54,597 bases of DNA, taken from assembly GCF_001427785.1 (NCBI RefSeq), contig NZ_LMHM01000014.1, positions 89,319 through 143,915 of the forward strand, given 5' to 3'. Origin of the DNA: Lysobacter sp. Root690. Its GTDB lineage: Bacteria > Pseudomonadota > Gammaproteobacteria > Xanthomonadales > Xanthomonadaceae. Made by a program: the position numbers and the translations under genes. A model generated the notes under the pieces. It searched no databases and was not told the origin of the DNA. It saw only the letters and a program-made list of their open reading frames with translations. Each line of letters begins with the position of its first letter. Position 1 is the first letter of the stretch. This document shows positions 45,558 to 54,218 of the stretch, piece by piece.

Positions 45558-45585
45558 GACGCGGCCGCCGCGATGCGGCCGCGTC
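45558..45585. repeat. Hairpin between protease 4 stop and terminator
   Basis: Perfect 11-bp stem GACGCGGCCGC / GCGGCCGCGTC with loop CGCGAT. A near copy follows protease 5 (48205-48234), so it was duplicated with the gene. Confidence 0.75.
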
Positions 45586-45599
45586 GGCATGCTTACGAG

Positions 45600-45622
45600 C
45601 CCGGCTTCGGCCGGGTTTTTTT
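45600..45622 (+). terminator. Terminator of protease 4
   Basis: Stem CCCGGC / GCCGGG with TTCG loop and seven T (45616-45622). A shorter version of the shared terminator. Confidence 0.88.
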
Positions 45623-45779
45623 ATTCGGATGCTTGCCGCGCGGCGCGGATGGCCGACGCGGTCGCGCCGACGTGTATCTGTCCAGCGCGTACGCAGATGC
45701 ATTCGGTATTCGTCGATGCGTTTGCAGGTGCCAAACGACAAGACCACGCCAATGCGAGATGTGGCTTCAATGCACAAGA

Positions 45780-45810
45780 TTTCAGCAGCGGAAAAATTTG
45801 CCTGCTGAAA
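45780..45810. promoter_or_regulatory. Inverted repeat upstream of protease 5
   Basis: Perfect 9-bp arms TTTCAGCAG (45780-45788) and CTGCTGAAA (45802-45810), 13-bp A-rich spacer, in an AT-rich patch about 180 bp before the gene. Rest of 45623-45985 shows no gene. Confidence 0.45.
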
Positions 45811-45985
45811 ATGTGACGGCTCAGACGATTCCGTCCTAGCGACATCGATGTCTCCGCCTTCCATTCGCCCACCCCCTCGCGAAGTATGGATTTCGGATCG
45901 GGGGCAACGGATCCGCGCCCAGGGCCATGCCGCTTGCCGGCATCGGCGCCTTCGAACACAGCAAACCACTTAATCGGGGAATCAA

Positions 45986-48193
45986 ATGCACAACGTGTCC
46001 AACCGTCACCCGCGCGTGCGCGCGCTTACCGCAGCCTTGGCGCTGTGCATGGCAGGCGTCGCCCACGGCGCGCCGCCCGAGCAGCAGTCGCCGGGCGATC
46101 CGAATCGCGTGTGGATCCGCTTCCAGCCCGGCCAGAAGGCCCAGGTCAAGGCGAAGATCCAGCAGACTGTCAGCACGGTGCGGGCGCTGAGCGCCAGCAG
46201 CGCGAAAGCCGCCGGCGTGGTCGCGCCGAGCATCGGCGACGGCAAGACCCATTACGAGTTCGACAACATCAACGCGGTGGTAATGACCTTGCCGGCCGAA
46301 GTGCTGCGCAAGCTGCGCGCCGACAAGAATCTGATCATCGAGCAGGACGTCCCGCGTTATCCGATGGCCGAGTCGCTGCCGTACGGCATCACCAAGGTGC
46401 AGGCGCCCGACGTGGTCGCCACCGGCGCCGACGGCACCGGGGTCAAGGTGTGCGTGATCGATTCGGGCATCAAGGCCGATCACGAGGATTTCGCCGGCAT
46501 CACGATCACCGGTTACGCGCCCAGCGGCCAGTCGTGGAACACCGACACCTGTGGTCACGGCACCCACGTCGCCGGCACCATCGCCGCGGTCGGCGGCAAC
46601 GGCACCGGCGTGGTCGGTGTCAGCCCCGGCAAGGTGTCGCTGCACATCATCAAGTACTTCGACGGCCCGACCTGCGGCTTCAGCTACAGCTCGACTCTGG
46701 TCGACGCGGCCAACCGCTGCGCGCAGGCCGGCGCCAAGGTCATCAACATGAGCCTGGGCGGCGGCCTGTCGAGCACCAGCGAGAACACCGCCTTCACCAA
46801 CCTCTACAACCAGGGCGTGCTGTCGGTGGCCGCGGCCGGCAACGACGGCAATACCAGCAAGAGCTATCCGGCGTCCTACACCAACGTGATCTCGGTGGCC
46901 TCGGTCGACGTCAACAACGTCAAGGCGGCGAGCTCGCAATACAACGACGCGGTCGATATCGCCGCGCCGGGCGTGGACGTGCTGAGCACCTATCCGAAGA
47001 AGGGCACGCCGGTGTCGGTCAACGGCGCCAGCTACGAGGCGACCGGGCTCACCGGCGCGGCGGCGATTTCGGCCAGCGCGCCGATCGTCGACGGCGCGCG
47101 CTGCGCCGCGGCCGGCAGCTGGAGCGGCAAGGTCGTGCTGTGCGAACGCGGCGACATCTCGTTCGGCGACAAGGTCGCCAATGCGAAGAACGGCGGCGCG
47201 CTGGGCGTGGTGATCTACAACAACGTGCCGGGCGCGTTCGCCGGCACCCTCGGCGACGGCGTCACCTCGACCATTCCCGCGGTCAGCGTCAGTCAGGCCG
47301 ACGGCGTGACCTTGCGCGGCCTGGTCGGCCAGACCGCCACGGTCAGCGGCGTGGTCATCTACAACGTCAATGCCTACAGCCTGCTCAGCGGCACCTCGAT
47401 GGCGAGCCCGCACATCGCCGGCGTGGCGGCGTTGCTGTACAGCGCTAAACCGTCAGCGACCACGACCGAAGTGCGTAACGCGATCACCTCCACCGCGCTC
47501 GACCTGGGCACCGCCGGTCGCGACAACGAGTACGGCTTCGGTCTGGTGCGCGCGTTCAATGCGGTCGAAGCCTTGGTCGGCACCGCCCCGGGCAACCAGG
47601 CGCCGGTCGCGAACTTCAGCTCCAGCGTCAGCGGACTGACCGCGACCTTCACCGACAGCTCGACCGACAGCGACGGCACCATCGCCTCGCGCAGCTGGAA
47701 CTTCGGCGACGGCACCACCTCGACCGCGACCAGCCCGAGCAAGACCTACGCCGCGGCCGGCACCTACACCGTCACCCTGACCGTCACCGACAACGGCGGC
47801 GCCACCCACACCAAGACCGCCTCGGTCACGGTCAATGCCAGCGGCGTGCAGACCTACACCAACGGCACCGACGTCAACATTCCCGACAACAACGCCACCG
47901 GCGTGAGCAGCAGCATCGTGGTCTCGGGCCGCACCGGCAATGCGCCGAGCAACGCGGAAGTGACCGTCAACATCATCCATCCGTACAAGGGCGACCTGGT
48001 CGTCGATCTGGTCGCGCCGGACGGCTCGGTCTACAACATCCACAACCGCACCGGTACCAGCACCGACAACGTCAGCGGCACGTTCACCTTCAATCTGTCG
48101 AGCGAAGCCTTGAACGGTACCTGGAAGCTGCGCGCCTCCGATCGCGCGGCGAGCGATATCGGCCGCATCGATACCTGGAGCATCAAGTTCTGA
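45986..48193 (+). CDS. Protease 5: S8 serine protease with PA insertion, PKD and P domains
   Basis: A 735-residue secreted subtilase. Signal peptide to about 28 (GVAHG/AP). The propeptide (RVWIRFQPGQKAQVKAKIQQ ... IIEQDVPRYPM) differs from its neighbours. Triad D159 (CVIDSGIK), H191 (HGTHVAGT) and S471 (GTSMASPHIAG). A protease-associated (PA) domain (about 345-455; GKVVLCERGDISFGDKVANA, GALGVVIYNN) is inserted before the Ser motif, as in Vpr and plant subtilases, and may shape substrate access. PKD at about 538-620, P domain 622-735. GGGGA precedes the start ATG. Confidence 0.94.
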   Translation: MHNVSNRHPRVRALTAALALCMAGVAHGAPPEQQSPGDPNRVWIRFQPGQKAQVKAKIQQTVSTVRALSASSAKAAGVVAPSIGDGKTHYEFDNINAVVMTLPAEVLRKLRADKNLIIEQDVPRYPMAESLPYGITKVQAPDVVATGADGTGVKVCVIDSGIKADHEDFAGITITGYAPSGQSWNTDTCGHGTHVAGTIAAVGGNGTGVVGVSPGKVSLHIIKYFDGPTCGFSYSSTLVDAANRCAQAGAKVINMSLGGGLSSTSENTAFTNLYNQGVLSVAAAGNDGNTSKSYPASYTNVISVASVDVNNVKAASSQYNDAVDIAAPGVDVLSTYPKKGTPVSVNGASYEATGLTGAAAISASAPIVDGARCAAAGSWSGKVVLCERGDISFGDKVANAKNGGALGVVIYNNVPGAFAGTLGDGVTSTIPAVSVSQADGVTLRGLVGQTATVSGVVIYNVNAYSLLSGTSMASPHIAGVAALLYSAKPSATTTEVRNAITSTALDLGTAGRDNEYGFGLVRAFNAVEALVGTAPGNQAPVANFSSSVSGLTATFTDSSTDSDGTIASRSWNFGDGTTSTATSPSKTYAAAGTYTVTLTVTDNGGATHTKTASVTVNASGVQTYTNGTDVNIPDNNATGVSSSIVVSGRTGNAPSNAEVTVNIIHPYKGDLVVDLVAPDGSVYNIHNRTGTSTDNVSGTFTFNLSSEALNGTWKLRASDRAASDIGRIDTWSIKF

Positions 48194-48204
48194 TCCGCCA
48201 TCAC

Positions 48205-48234
48205 GGGCGCGGCCGCGGCGATGCGGCCGCGCCC
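48205..48234. repeat. Hairpin between protease 5 stop and terminator
   Basis: Perfect 12-bp stem GGGCGCGGCCGC / GCGGCCGCGCCC with loop GGCGAT; paralogous to 45558-45585. Confidence 0.75.
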
Positions 48235-48250
48235 TTGCGGTTGATTCGCG

Positions 48251-48277
48251 AACCCCGGCTTCGGCCGGGGTTTTTTT
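48251..48277 (+). terminator. Terminator of protease 5
   Basis: Stem AACCCCGGC / GCCGGGGTT with TTCG loop and T run to 48277. Confidence 0.92.
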
Positions 48278-48365
48278 GTGCGCGGCCAAGACCGATGGAG
48301 CGCGGCCGGCCGCGGGGCCACGCGGTGCCGTCGGCGCCAATGGCGGCGCAACCCTTAGTTGCGAT

Positions 48366-48379
48366 TAGGACTCGTCCTA
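48366..48379. promoter_or_regulatory. 14-bp palindrome upstream of protease 6
   Basis: TAGGAC-TC-GTCCTA, perfect 6-bp arms, about 235 bp before the gene. CGTCCTA also occurs upstream of protease 5 (45832-45838). The remainder of 48278-48612 shows no gene. Confidence 0.4.
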
Positions 48380-48612
48380 TTCGCGGGCATCGGTGATGTG
48401 CGTCTCAAAAAATCGTGATGGCTCGCACGTCTAAACCGTGCCGCGCGGGCCGTGGAGGTTCTAGCGTGAGGTCCAGGGTCCGCGCCGCCGGCGCGGACTC
48501 GCCGTATCCGACCCGCGACGCGCAGACGGTTCCCGCGCGATCGCGACCGGTTCATTGCCGCGCATGCGGCCCAGTGTTCTGACACCAATGTTCTGACAGG
48601 GGGTTTCAACCG

Positions 48613-50463
48613 ATGTCCGCACGTTTCAACTCATTCAATAGTCTCGCCGCCGCCACCGCCCTGGCGCTCGCCGGCGTATCGGGTTCCGCGTTCGCCGCCG
48701 ATCGCGTCGATCTGAGCAGCCTCAATGCCGACAGCGGCGACCGCTTCGGCCGTTTCCTGGTCAAGTACCGCAGCGGCAGCGCGCCGCGCGGCGATGTCGC
48801 CAGCTTCAACAAGGCCATCGGCAGCGCCGCCAGCGCGACCAGCAGCCGCCTCGGCGGCGGCAAGCGCGCGGTGCAGCTCAAGCGTCTGCGCCGCACCGCC
48901 AGCGGCGCCGACGTGGTGCTCACCAGCCGCGCGCTCAGCCGCGACGAAGCCGCCGCGCTGATGCGCCAGCTCGCCGCCGATCCGGCGGTGGAGTCGGTGT
49001 CCAACGATATCCGCATGGTTCCGTACTTCACCCCGAACGACACCAATTTCAGCCAGCAGTTCGGTTTCGGCACCGGCAACGGCGGTATTCGCGCCACCAC
49101 CGCGTGGGACGTGACCAAGGGCGAGGGCACGGTTGTGGCGGTGATCGACACCGGCGTGGTCAGTCACAGCGATCTCAACGGCAATGTCATCGCCGGCTAC
49201 GACTTCATCAGCGGCGATCCGGCGGGTGAGGGCTTGCCGGCGGGCGGCTTCTTCGTCGCCAACGATGGCGACGGCCGCGACGCCAACCCGGCCGATCCAG
49301 GCAACGGTGTCGATGCCGGCCAGTGCGGCGCGAACGGGCAGGCCAGGAACTCCAACTGGCATGGCACCCATGTGGCCGGCACCGTGGCCGCGGTCACCAA
49401 CAACGCCAAGGGCGTGGCCGGCACGGCGCACGCCGCGAAGCTCGTGCCGGTGCGCGTGTTGGGCCGCTGCGGCGGTTACGGCTCGGATATTTCCGACGCC
49501 ATCATCTGGGCCTCGGGCGGTTCGGTGCCGGGCGCTCCGGCCAATCCCAATCCGGCCGACGTGATCAACATGAGCCTGGGCGGCGGCGCGCCGAGCGCTT
49601 GCCCGCAGATCTACAAGGACGCATTGGTCGACGCGGCCGCGCGCGGCACGATCGTCGTCGTCGCGGCGGGCAATTCGAACGCCAACGCCTTGACCGCGGT
49701 CGATGGCACGGGGCAGCCGGTCGGTTATACCCTGACCAATTGCGGAACAGTGATCTCGGTTGGCTCGGTCACTTCGAGCGGCGCTCGCTCGTCTTTCTCC
49801 AACTACGGCGCGGGGGTCGATATCGCCGCGCCGGGGTCCGGCATTCTTTCGACCACCAACAACGGCACCCGCGGACCGACGACGGAAACCTACCTGTCCT
49901 ACGACGGCACCTCGATGGCCGCGCCGCACGTCGCCGGCGTCGCCGCGCTGGTGCAGTCGGTGGCGCCGACGCCGTTGACCCAGGAACAGATGCGCACCCT
50001 GCTCAAGAACACCGCGCGCGCGTTCCCGGTATCGCCGGGCACCAAGCCGATCGGCGCGGGCATCGTCAACGCCGCCGCCGCGGTCGCGGCGGTGCAGGGC
50101 GGTTCGAACCCGGGCGCGCAGACCTACAGCAACGGCACCGACGCGAACATTCCCGACAACAACGCCACCGGCGTGTCGACCAGCATCGCCGTGTCGGGTC
50201 GCACCGGCAACGCGCCCAGCAATGCGCAGGTCTCGGTCAGCATCGTCCACACCTATCAGGGCGATCTGATCGTCGACCTGATCGCGCCGGACGGTACGGT
50301 CTACAACCTGCACAGCCGCACCGGCGCCGGCGCCGACAACATCAACCAGACCTACACGGTCAACCTGTCCAGCGAAGCGCTCAACGGCACCTGGCAGCTG
50401 CGCGCCGCCGATCGCGACGCGCAGGACACCGGCCGGATCGACAGCTGGAGCATCACGTTCTGA
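48613..50463 (+). CDS. Protease 6: secreted S8 serine protease with P domain
   Basis: A 616-residue subtilase close to protease 2. Signal peptide to about 28 (GSAFA/AD); propeptide FLVKYRSGSAPRGD ... AALMRQLAADPAVESV; triad D179 (AVIDTGVV), H250 (HGTHVAGT), S434 (GTSMAAPHVAG); P domain 503-616. It has no PKD. The leader GGGGGTTTCAACCG before ATGTCC matches that of protease 2 (GGGGGTTTCATCC), evidence that coding and leader regions were duplicated together. Ends at its own terminator (50507). Confidence 0.94.
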   Translation: MSARFNSFNSLAAATALALAGVSGSAFAADRVDLSSLNADSGDRFGRFLVKYRSGSAPRGDVASFNKAIGSAASATSSRLGGGKRAVQLKRLRRTASGADVVLTSRALSRDEAAALMRQLAADPAVESVSNDIRMVPYFTPNDTNFSQQFGFGTGNGGIRATTAWDVTKGEGTVVAVIDTGVVSHSDLNGNVIAGYDFISGDPAGEGLPAGGFFVANDGDGRDANPADPGNGVDAGQCGANGQARNSNWHGTHVAGTVAAVTNNAKGVAGTAHAAKLVPVRVLGRCGGYGSDISDAIIWASGGSVPGAPANPNPADVINMSLGGGAPSACPQIYKDALVDAAARGTIVVVAAGNSNANALTAVDGTGQPVGYTLTNCGTVISVGSVTSSGARSSFSNYGAGVDIAAPGSGILSTTNNGTRGPTTETYLSYDGTSMAAPHVAGVAALVQSVAPTPLTQEQMRTLLKNTARAFPVSPGTKPIGAGIVNAAAAVAAVQGGSNPGAQTYSNGTDANIPDNNATGVSTSIAVSGRTGNAPSNAQVSVSIVHTYQGDLIVDLIAPDGTVYNLHSRTGAGADNINQTYTVNLSSEALNGTWQLRAADRDAQDTGRIDSWSITF

Positions 50464-50506
50464 TCGCGCACCACGCTTGTGATTGAAGCGCCAGGTGTCG
50501 CGCAGG

Positions 50507-50533
50507 AAACCCCGGCTTCGGCCGGGGTTTTTT
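50507..50533 (+). terminator. Terminator of protease 6
   Basis: Perfect 10-bp stem AAACCCCGGC / GCCGGGGTTT with TTCG loop and T run. Fourth copy of the shared terminator. Confidence 0.92.
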
Positions 50534-50810
50534 GTTTGCGTCGATGGGGCGGGGTGATGTTGGCGGATCAGACGACGGCGACGGCCGGGACGCGTTCCGG
50601 GCTCGCGGACGATCGCATCGAAGAAGGGGTGATACTCGCTGGCAGGGCCGAGGACCCACGATGCTGGACGATAGCCAGCGACCGTTGGTCGGCAAGTCGT
50701 CCGCTAGCGGCTCTGCGGGTTGGCTGTTTATCTTTTTATAATCAATGACATATCGGATTGGCCATGACTTCGGTGTGCGCGGCGCTGCAAGCGTCGCTCG
50801 CCTCGACCGC

Positions 50811-50838
50811 TTGCAATCCCCTTGTTCGTCATTATGAT
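50811..50838 (+). promoter_or_regulatory. Candidate promoter of tetR
   Basis: TTGCAA (50811-50816) and TATGAT (50833-50838) with 16-bp spacing, 38 bp before the tetR ATG. A separate TATAAT at 50737-50742 lacks a matching -35. Confidence 0.5.
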
Positions 50839-50846
50839 TGAGCAAT

Positions 50847-50861
50847 CACTCATTAATTGAT
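50847..50861. promoter_or_regulatory. Candidate TetR operator O1
   Basis: CACTCATTAATTGAT, just downstream of the tetR -10. Its inverted twin with one mismatch lies at 51497-51511, before the first regulated oxidoreductase gene. Confidence 0.65.
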
Positions 50862-50875
50862 TCCACCCCAGTCCC

Positions 50876-51451
50876 ATGGCCCGTCCCCGCAGCGAAGACA
50901 AGCGCAACGCTATCCTGACCGCCGCGACCCGCGTGTTCGCCGAGCAGGGCCTGGCCGCGCCGACGGCGAAGATCGCGCGCGAGGCCGGGGTCGCCGAAGG
51001 CACCTTGTTCACCTATTTCGCCAACAAGGACGAACTGCTCAACCAGCTGTATCTCGAGCTCAAGTACGAGATGCGCGACGTCATGAGCGCCGGCCTGAGC
51101 CGGGTCGACGAAGCCGACCTGCGCGAACTCACCCATCGGTTCTGGATCGCCTACATCGACTGGGGCGTGGCGCATCCGCACAAGCGCAAGGTCATGACCA
51201 CGCTGATGCTGTCGGACCGGGTCAGCGAGGCCAGCCGCGCCGCCGGCGCGAGCGCGTTCGCCGTGTTCAACGCGCGCATGAACCACAGCGTCGAGCAGGG
51301 CCTGCTGTGCGGGCCGTCGCCGAGTTTCGTCGGCGCGCTGCTCGGCGCGATCGGGGAGGTCACCATGGATTTCGTCGCGCGCGAACCCGGCCAGGCCGAG
51401 CGCTATCGCGAAGCCGGGTTCGAAGCGTTCTGGAAAGCGATCTCCGCCTGA
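50876..51451 (+). CDS. TetR family transcriptional repressor
   Basis: A 191-residue regulator. The N-terminal helix-turn-helix reads RNAILTAATRVFAEQGLAAPTAKIAREAGVAEGTLFTYFANKDELLNQLY, typical of TetR/AcrR proteins. The C-terminal ligand domain is not diagnostic. It precedes an oxidoreductase operon on the same strand, and matching operator-like 15-mers flank it, so it likely represses itself and the downstream genes until an inducer binds. Confidence 0.92.
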   Translation: MARPRSEDKRNAILTAATRVFAEQGLAAPTAKIAREAGVAEGTLFTYFANKDELLNQLYLELKYEMRDVMSAGLSRVDEADLRELTHRFWIAYIDWGVAHPHKRKVMTTLMLSDRVSEASRAAGASAFAVFNARMNHSVEQGLLCGPSPSFVGALLGAIGEVTMDFVAREPGQAERYREAGFEAFWKAISA

Positions 51452-51496
51452 AACCGTCCGTGCTTCAAACGCGGCGCCGAAGGCGGTGTTTTTCTG

Positions 51497-51511
51497 ATCA
51501 TTTAATGAGTG
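51497..51511. promoter_or_regulatory. Candidate TetR operator O2
   Basis: ATCATTTAATGAGTG, the reverse complement of O1 except one base. It includes TTTAAT (51501-51506), a plausible -10 for the downstream gene, so bound repressor would block transcription. Confidence 0.65.
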
Positions 51512-51568
51512 CGTAATCAGTCATTTTTTTACGTCTTCCTCTCAATGCAATCCTCAAGGAGTCATGTC

Positions 51569-52462
51569 ATGTCGAAAGTCTGGTTGGTCACTGGCAGCAA
51601 TCGCGGCCTGGGCCGCGATATCGCCGACGCCGTGCTCGCACGCGGCGATCGTCTGTTCGCCACCGCGCGCGATCCGGCGCAGCTCGCCGATCTGGTCGAA
51701 CGTTACGGCGACCGCGTCCGCGCGTTCGCGCTCGATGTCGTCGACGCCCACGCCGCGCATCGCGCCGCGCGCGAAGCGGTGGATGCATTCGGCCGCATCG
51801 ACGTGCTGGTCAACAACGCCGGTTACGGCCGCATGGCGCCGTTCGAACAGACCGGTGAAGACGAATTCCGCGATCAGATCGAAACCAATCTGTTCGGCGT
51901 GGTGAATCTGTCGCGCGCGGTGTTGCCGATCATGCGCGCGCAGCGCGGCGGCCACATCATCCAGATCTCCTCGGTCGGCGGCCGCATCGGCACGCCGGGG
52001 CTGTCGGCGTATCAGGCGGCGAAGTGGGCGGTCGGCGGTTTCAGCGAAGTGCTCGCGGCCGAAACCGCGAGCTTCGGGGTCAAGGTCTGCACGCTCGAAC
52101 CCGGCGGCATGCGCACCGGCTGGGGCGTGGAGGCGATGGCCGATCTGCCGCAGATGCTGCCCGAGTACGAACAAGCGTTCGGCCCGATGGTCGAGTTGTT
52201 CCGCGGCCTGTTGAAAGGCGACGAGGCCAACCCGGGCATCAGCGCGGGCGCGTCCGGCGATCCGGCGCGCGTGGCGCAGGTCGTGCTCGGCATCGCCGAC
52301 CATCCGCAGCCGCCGCTGCATCTGCTGCTCGGCAGCGACGCGCTGCAATACGCATCGAACGTGGAGACCGCGCGCGCCGAAGCCGGCGAACGCTGGCGCG
52401 CGGTCAGCCAATCCACCGACGCCGCCGCGAGCGGTCCGATCCCCGCGTTTCCCGCCTTGTGA
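51569..52462 (+). CDS. Short-chain dehydrogenase/reductase
   Basis: A 297-residue SDR oxidoreductase using NAD(P)H. It has the glycine motif TGSNRGLGRDIA, the NNAG motif (VLVNNAGYG), catalytic Ser in ISSVGGRIG and YxxxK in SAYQAAKWAV. AAGGAG sits 7 bp before the ATG. First gene of a likely TetR-controlled operon. Substrate unknown. Confidence 0.9.
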   Translation: MSKVWLVTGSNRGLGRDIADAVLARGDRLFATARDPAQLADLVERYGDRVRAFALDVVDAHAAHRAAREAVDAFGRIDVLVNNAGYGRMAPFEQTGEDEFRDQIETNLFGVVNLSRAVLPIMRAQRGGHIIQISSVGGRIGTPGLSAYQAAKWAVGGFSEVLAAETASFGVKVCTLEPGGMRTGWGVEAMADLPQMLPEYEQAFGPMVELFRGLLKGDEANPGISAGASGDPARVAQVVLGIADHPQPPLHLLLGSDALQYASNVETARAEAGERWRAVSQSTDAAASGPIPAFPAL

Positions 52463-52481
52463 TGCGAAAGGCCCACGACTC

Positions 52482-53474
52482 ATGAAAACCTTCACTCTGA
52501 GCGATATCGAAGCGCAACCCGGCCGCCGCGTGGTCATCACCGGCGCGACCGGAGGCATCGGCCTGGAGACCGCGCTGGGACTGGCCGGCGCGCGTTTCGA
52601 CGTGATCCTCACCGGCCGCAATGCCGACAAGGGCGCGGCCGCGCTGCGTAAGATTCGCGACGCGCATCCGCAGGCGACAGTGCGTTACGAAGACCTGGAC
52701 CTGGCCAGCCTGGACTCGGTCGCGCGTTTCGCCGAGCGCTTCGCCGCGCAGCACGAGGCGCTCGACGTGCTGGTCAACAACGCCGGCGTAATGATGCCGC
52801 CGCGGCGCCAGACCACCGCCGATGGTTTCGAACTGCAGTTCGGCACCAATTATCTCGGCCACTACGCCTTGACCGCGCGTCTGCTGCCGCTGCTGCGCAA
52901 GGGCGACGCGCCGCGCGTGGTCAACGTCAGCAGCGGTGCGCACAAGTTGCTCGCCGATATCCACTTCGACGATCTGCAATGGCAGCGTCGCTACCAACCG
53001 TGGCGTGCGTACGCGCAGTCGAAGCTCGCATCGCTGAGTTTCGCGTTCGAACTGCAGCGACGCAGCAACGCCGGCGACTGGGGCCTGATCAGCAACGGCG
53101 CGCACCCGGGCTATGCGCGCACCGATCTGATCGCCAACGGCCCCGGCACCGATGCGTGGCTGACGCGACTGGGCACGCGCTGGTTGCAGCCGTGGGCGAG
53201 CCAATCGGCGGCCGACGGCGCGATGCCGACGTTGTATGCCGCCGCCGCGACACAGGCGCGAGCGGCGGGTTATTACGGCCCGCGCGATCGCTTCGAACTG
53301 CGCGGCCCGGTCACCGACGCGGCGATCGGCGCGCACGCCAAGGACGAAGCCATCGCCGCGCGGCTGTGGGACGTATCGGCGCAGCTGACCGGAGTAAGCT
53401 GGCCCCGAACCCTGATCGACACCGCCGCACCCGCGCGCGGTACCGCGCGGCCCCCATCGGAGCGAACCGCATGA
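52482..53474 (+). CDS. SDR oxidoreductase (retinol dehydrogenase/WWOX-like)
   Basis: A 330-residue SDR with TGATGGIGLETALGL, VLVNNAGVMMPP, NVSSGAHK and YAQSK catalytic motifs, and FGTNYLGHYALTARLLPLL, typical of the retinol dehydrogenase-like branch. It is 19 bp from the preceding gene, and its stop overlaps the next start as ATGA. Confidence 0.9.
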   Translation: MKTFTLSDIEAQPGRRVVITGATGGIGLETALGLAGARFDVILTGRNADKGAAALRKIRDAHPQATVRYEDLDLASLDSVARFAERFAAQHEALDVLVNNAGVMMPPRRQTTADGFELQFGTNYLGHYALTARLLPLLRKGDAPRVVNVSSGAHKLLADIHFDDLQWQRRYQPWRAYAQSKLASLSFAFELQRRSNAGDWGLISNGAHPGYARTDLIANGPGTDAWLTRLGTRWLQPWASQSAADGAMPTLYAAAATQARAAGYYGPRDRFELRGPVTDAAIGAHAKDEAIAARLWDVSAQLTGVSWPRTLIDTAAPARGTARPPSERTA

Positions 53475-54151
53475 AAGTCCTGATCTTCGGCGCGACCGGC
53501 ATGGTCGGGCAGGGCGTGTTGCGCGAATGCCTGCTCGCCGCGGATGTCGAACTGGTGCAGACCGTCGGCCGCGGCGCGACCGGCGGCGGCGAGGCGAAAC
53601 TGCGCGAGGTGGTGCATGCCGACTTCCTCGACTTCAGCGCGATCGAAGACCAGTTGCGCGGCTTCGATGCCTGCTTCTTCTGCATGGGCGTGAGCTCGCT
53701 GGGCATGAACGAGGCCGATTACACCCGCATCACCCACGACTACACGCTGGCCGCCGCGCGCACCCTGGCGCGCTTGAACCCGGCGATGGTGTTCACCTAC
53801 GTCACCGGGACCGGCACCGACAGCAGCGAGCAGGGCAGGGTGATGTGGGCGCGGGTCAAGGGCCGCACCGAAAACGAATTGCAGCGATTGGGTTTCAAGG
53901 CGACCTACCTGTTCCGGCCCGGCGCGATCGTTCCGCTCAACGGCATTGCGCCGAAGGACGCGCGCTTGCGCGCCCTGTACCGCTGGACCAAACCGGTCTG
54001 GCACCTGGCCCGCGCGTTGCTGCCCAGGCAGGTGGCGAGCACCCGCACCATCGGCCTGGCGATGCTCGGCGTTACGCGCACCGGCGCGGACAAGGCGATT
54101 CTGGAACCGGCCGATATCGAGGCGATCGCGCGACGCGAACAGGGCGGTTGA
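53471..54151 (+). CDS. NAD(P)-binding epimerase-like protein
   Basis: A 226-residue atypical SDR with the N-terminal GATGMVGQGVLRECL nucleotide-binding motif and a substrate region (FYVTGTGTDSSEQG-like: VFTYVTGTGTDSSEQGRVMW). It lacks a clear YxxxK, as in NmrA/HIM1-like proteins. The start overlaps the upstream stop (ATGA). The stop lies inside the first unit of a 13-bp tandem array. Confidence 0.85.
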   Translation: MKVLIFGATGMVGQGVLRECLLAADVELVQTVGRGATGGGEAKLREVVHADFLDFSAIEDQLRGFDACFFCMGVSSLGMNEADYTRITHDYTLAAARTLARLNPAMVFTYVTGTGTDSSEQGRVMWARVKGRTENELQRLGFKATYLFRPGAIVPLNGIAPKDARLRALYRWTKPVWHLARALLPRQVASTRTIGLAMLGVTRTGADKAILEPADIEAIARREQGG

Positions 54152-54218
54152 GCAGGACAGTTGAACAGGACAGTTGAACAGGACGGCTGAGCAGGACGGC
54201 TAAGCAGGACGGCTGAGC
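54147..54218. repeat. 13-bp tandem array over a stop codon
   Basis: Five units of the form GYTRARCAGGACR (54147-54211) and a partial sixth (to 54218). The stop of the preceding gene (54149-54151) is in unit 1, so the array extends from the gene end; 13 bp is not a multiple of 3, so unit changes would not extend the protein. Confidence 0.9.

Noticed and set aside
50737-50742. Perfect TATAAT as tetR promoter
   Set aside because: No -35 at suitable distance and it is about 135 bp upstream; the TTGCAA/TATGAT pair at 50811-50838 fits better.
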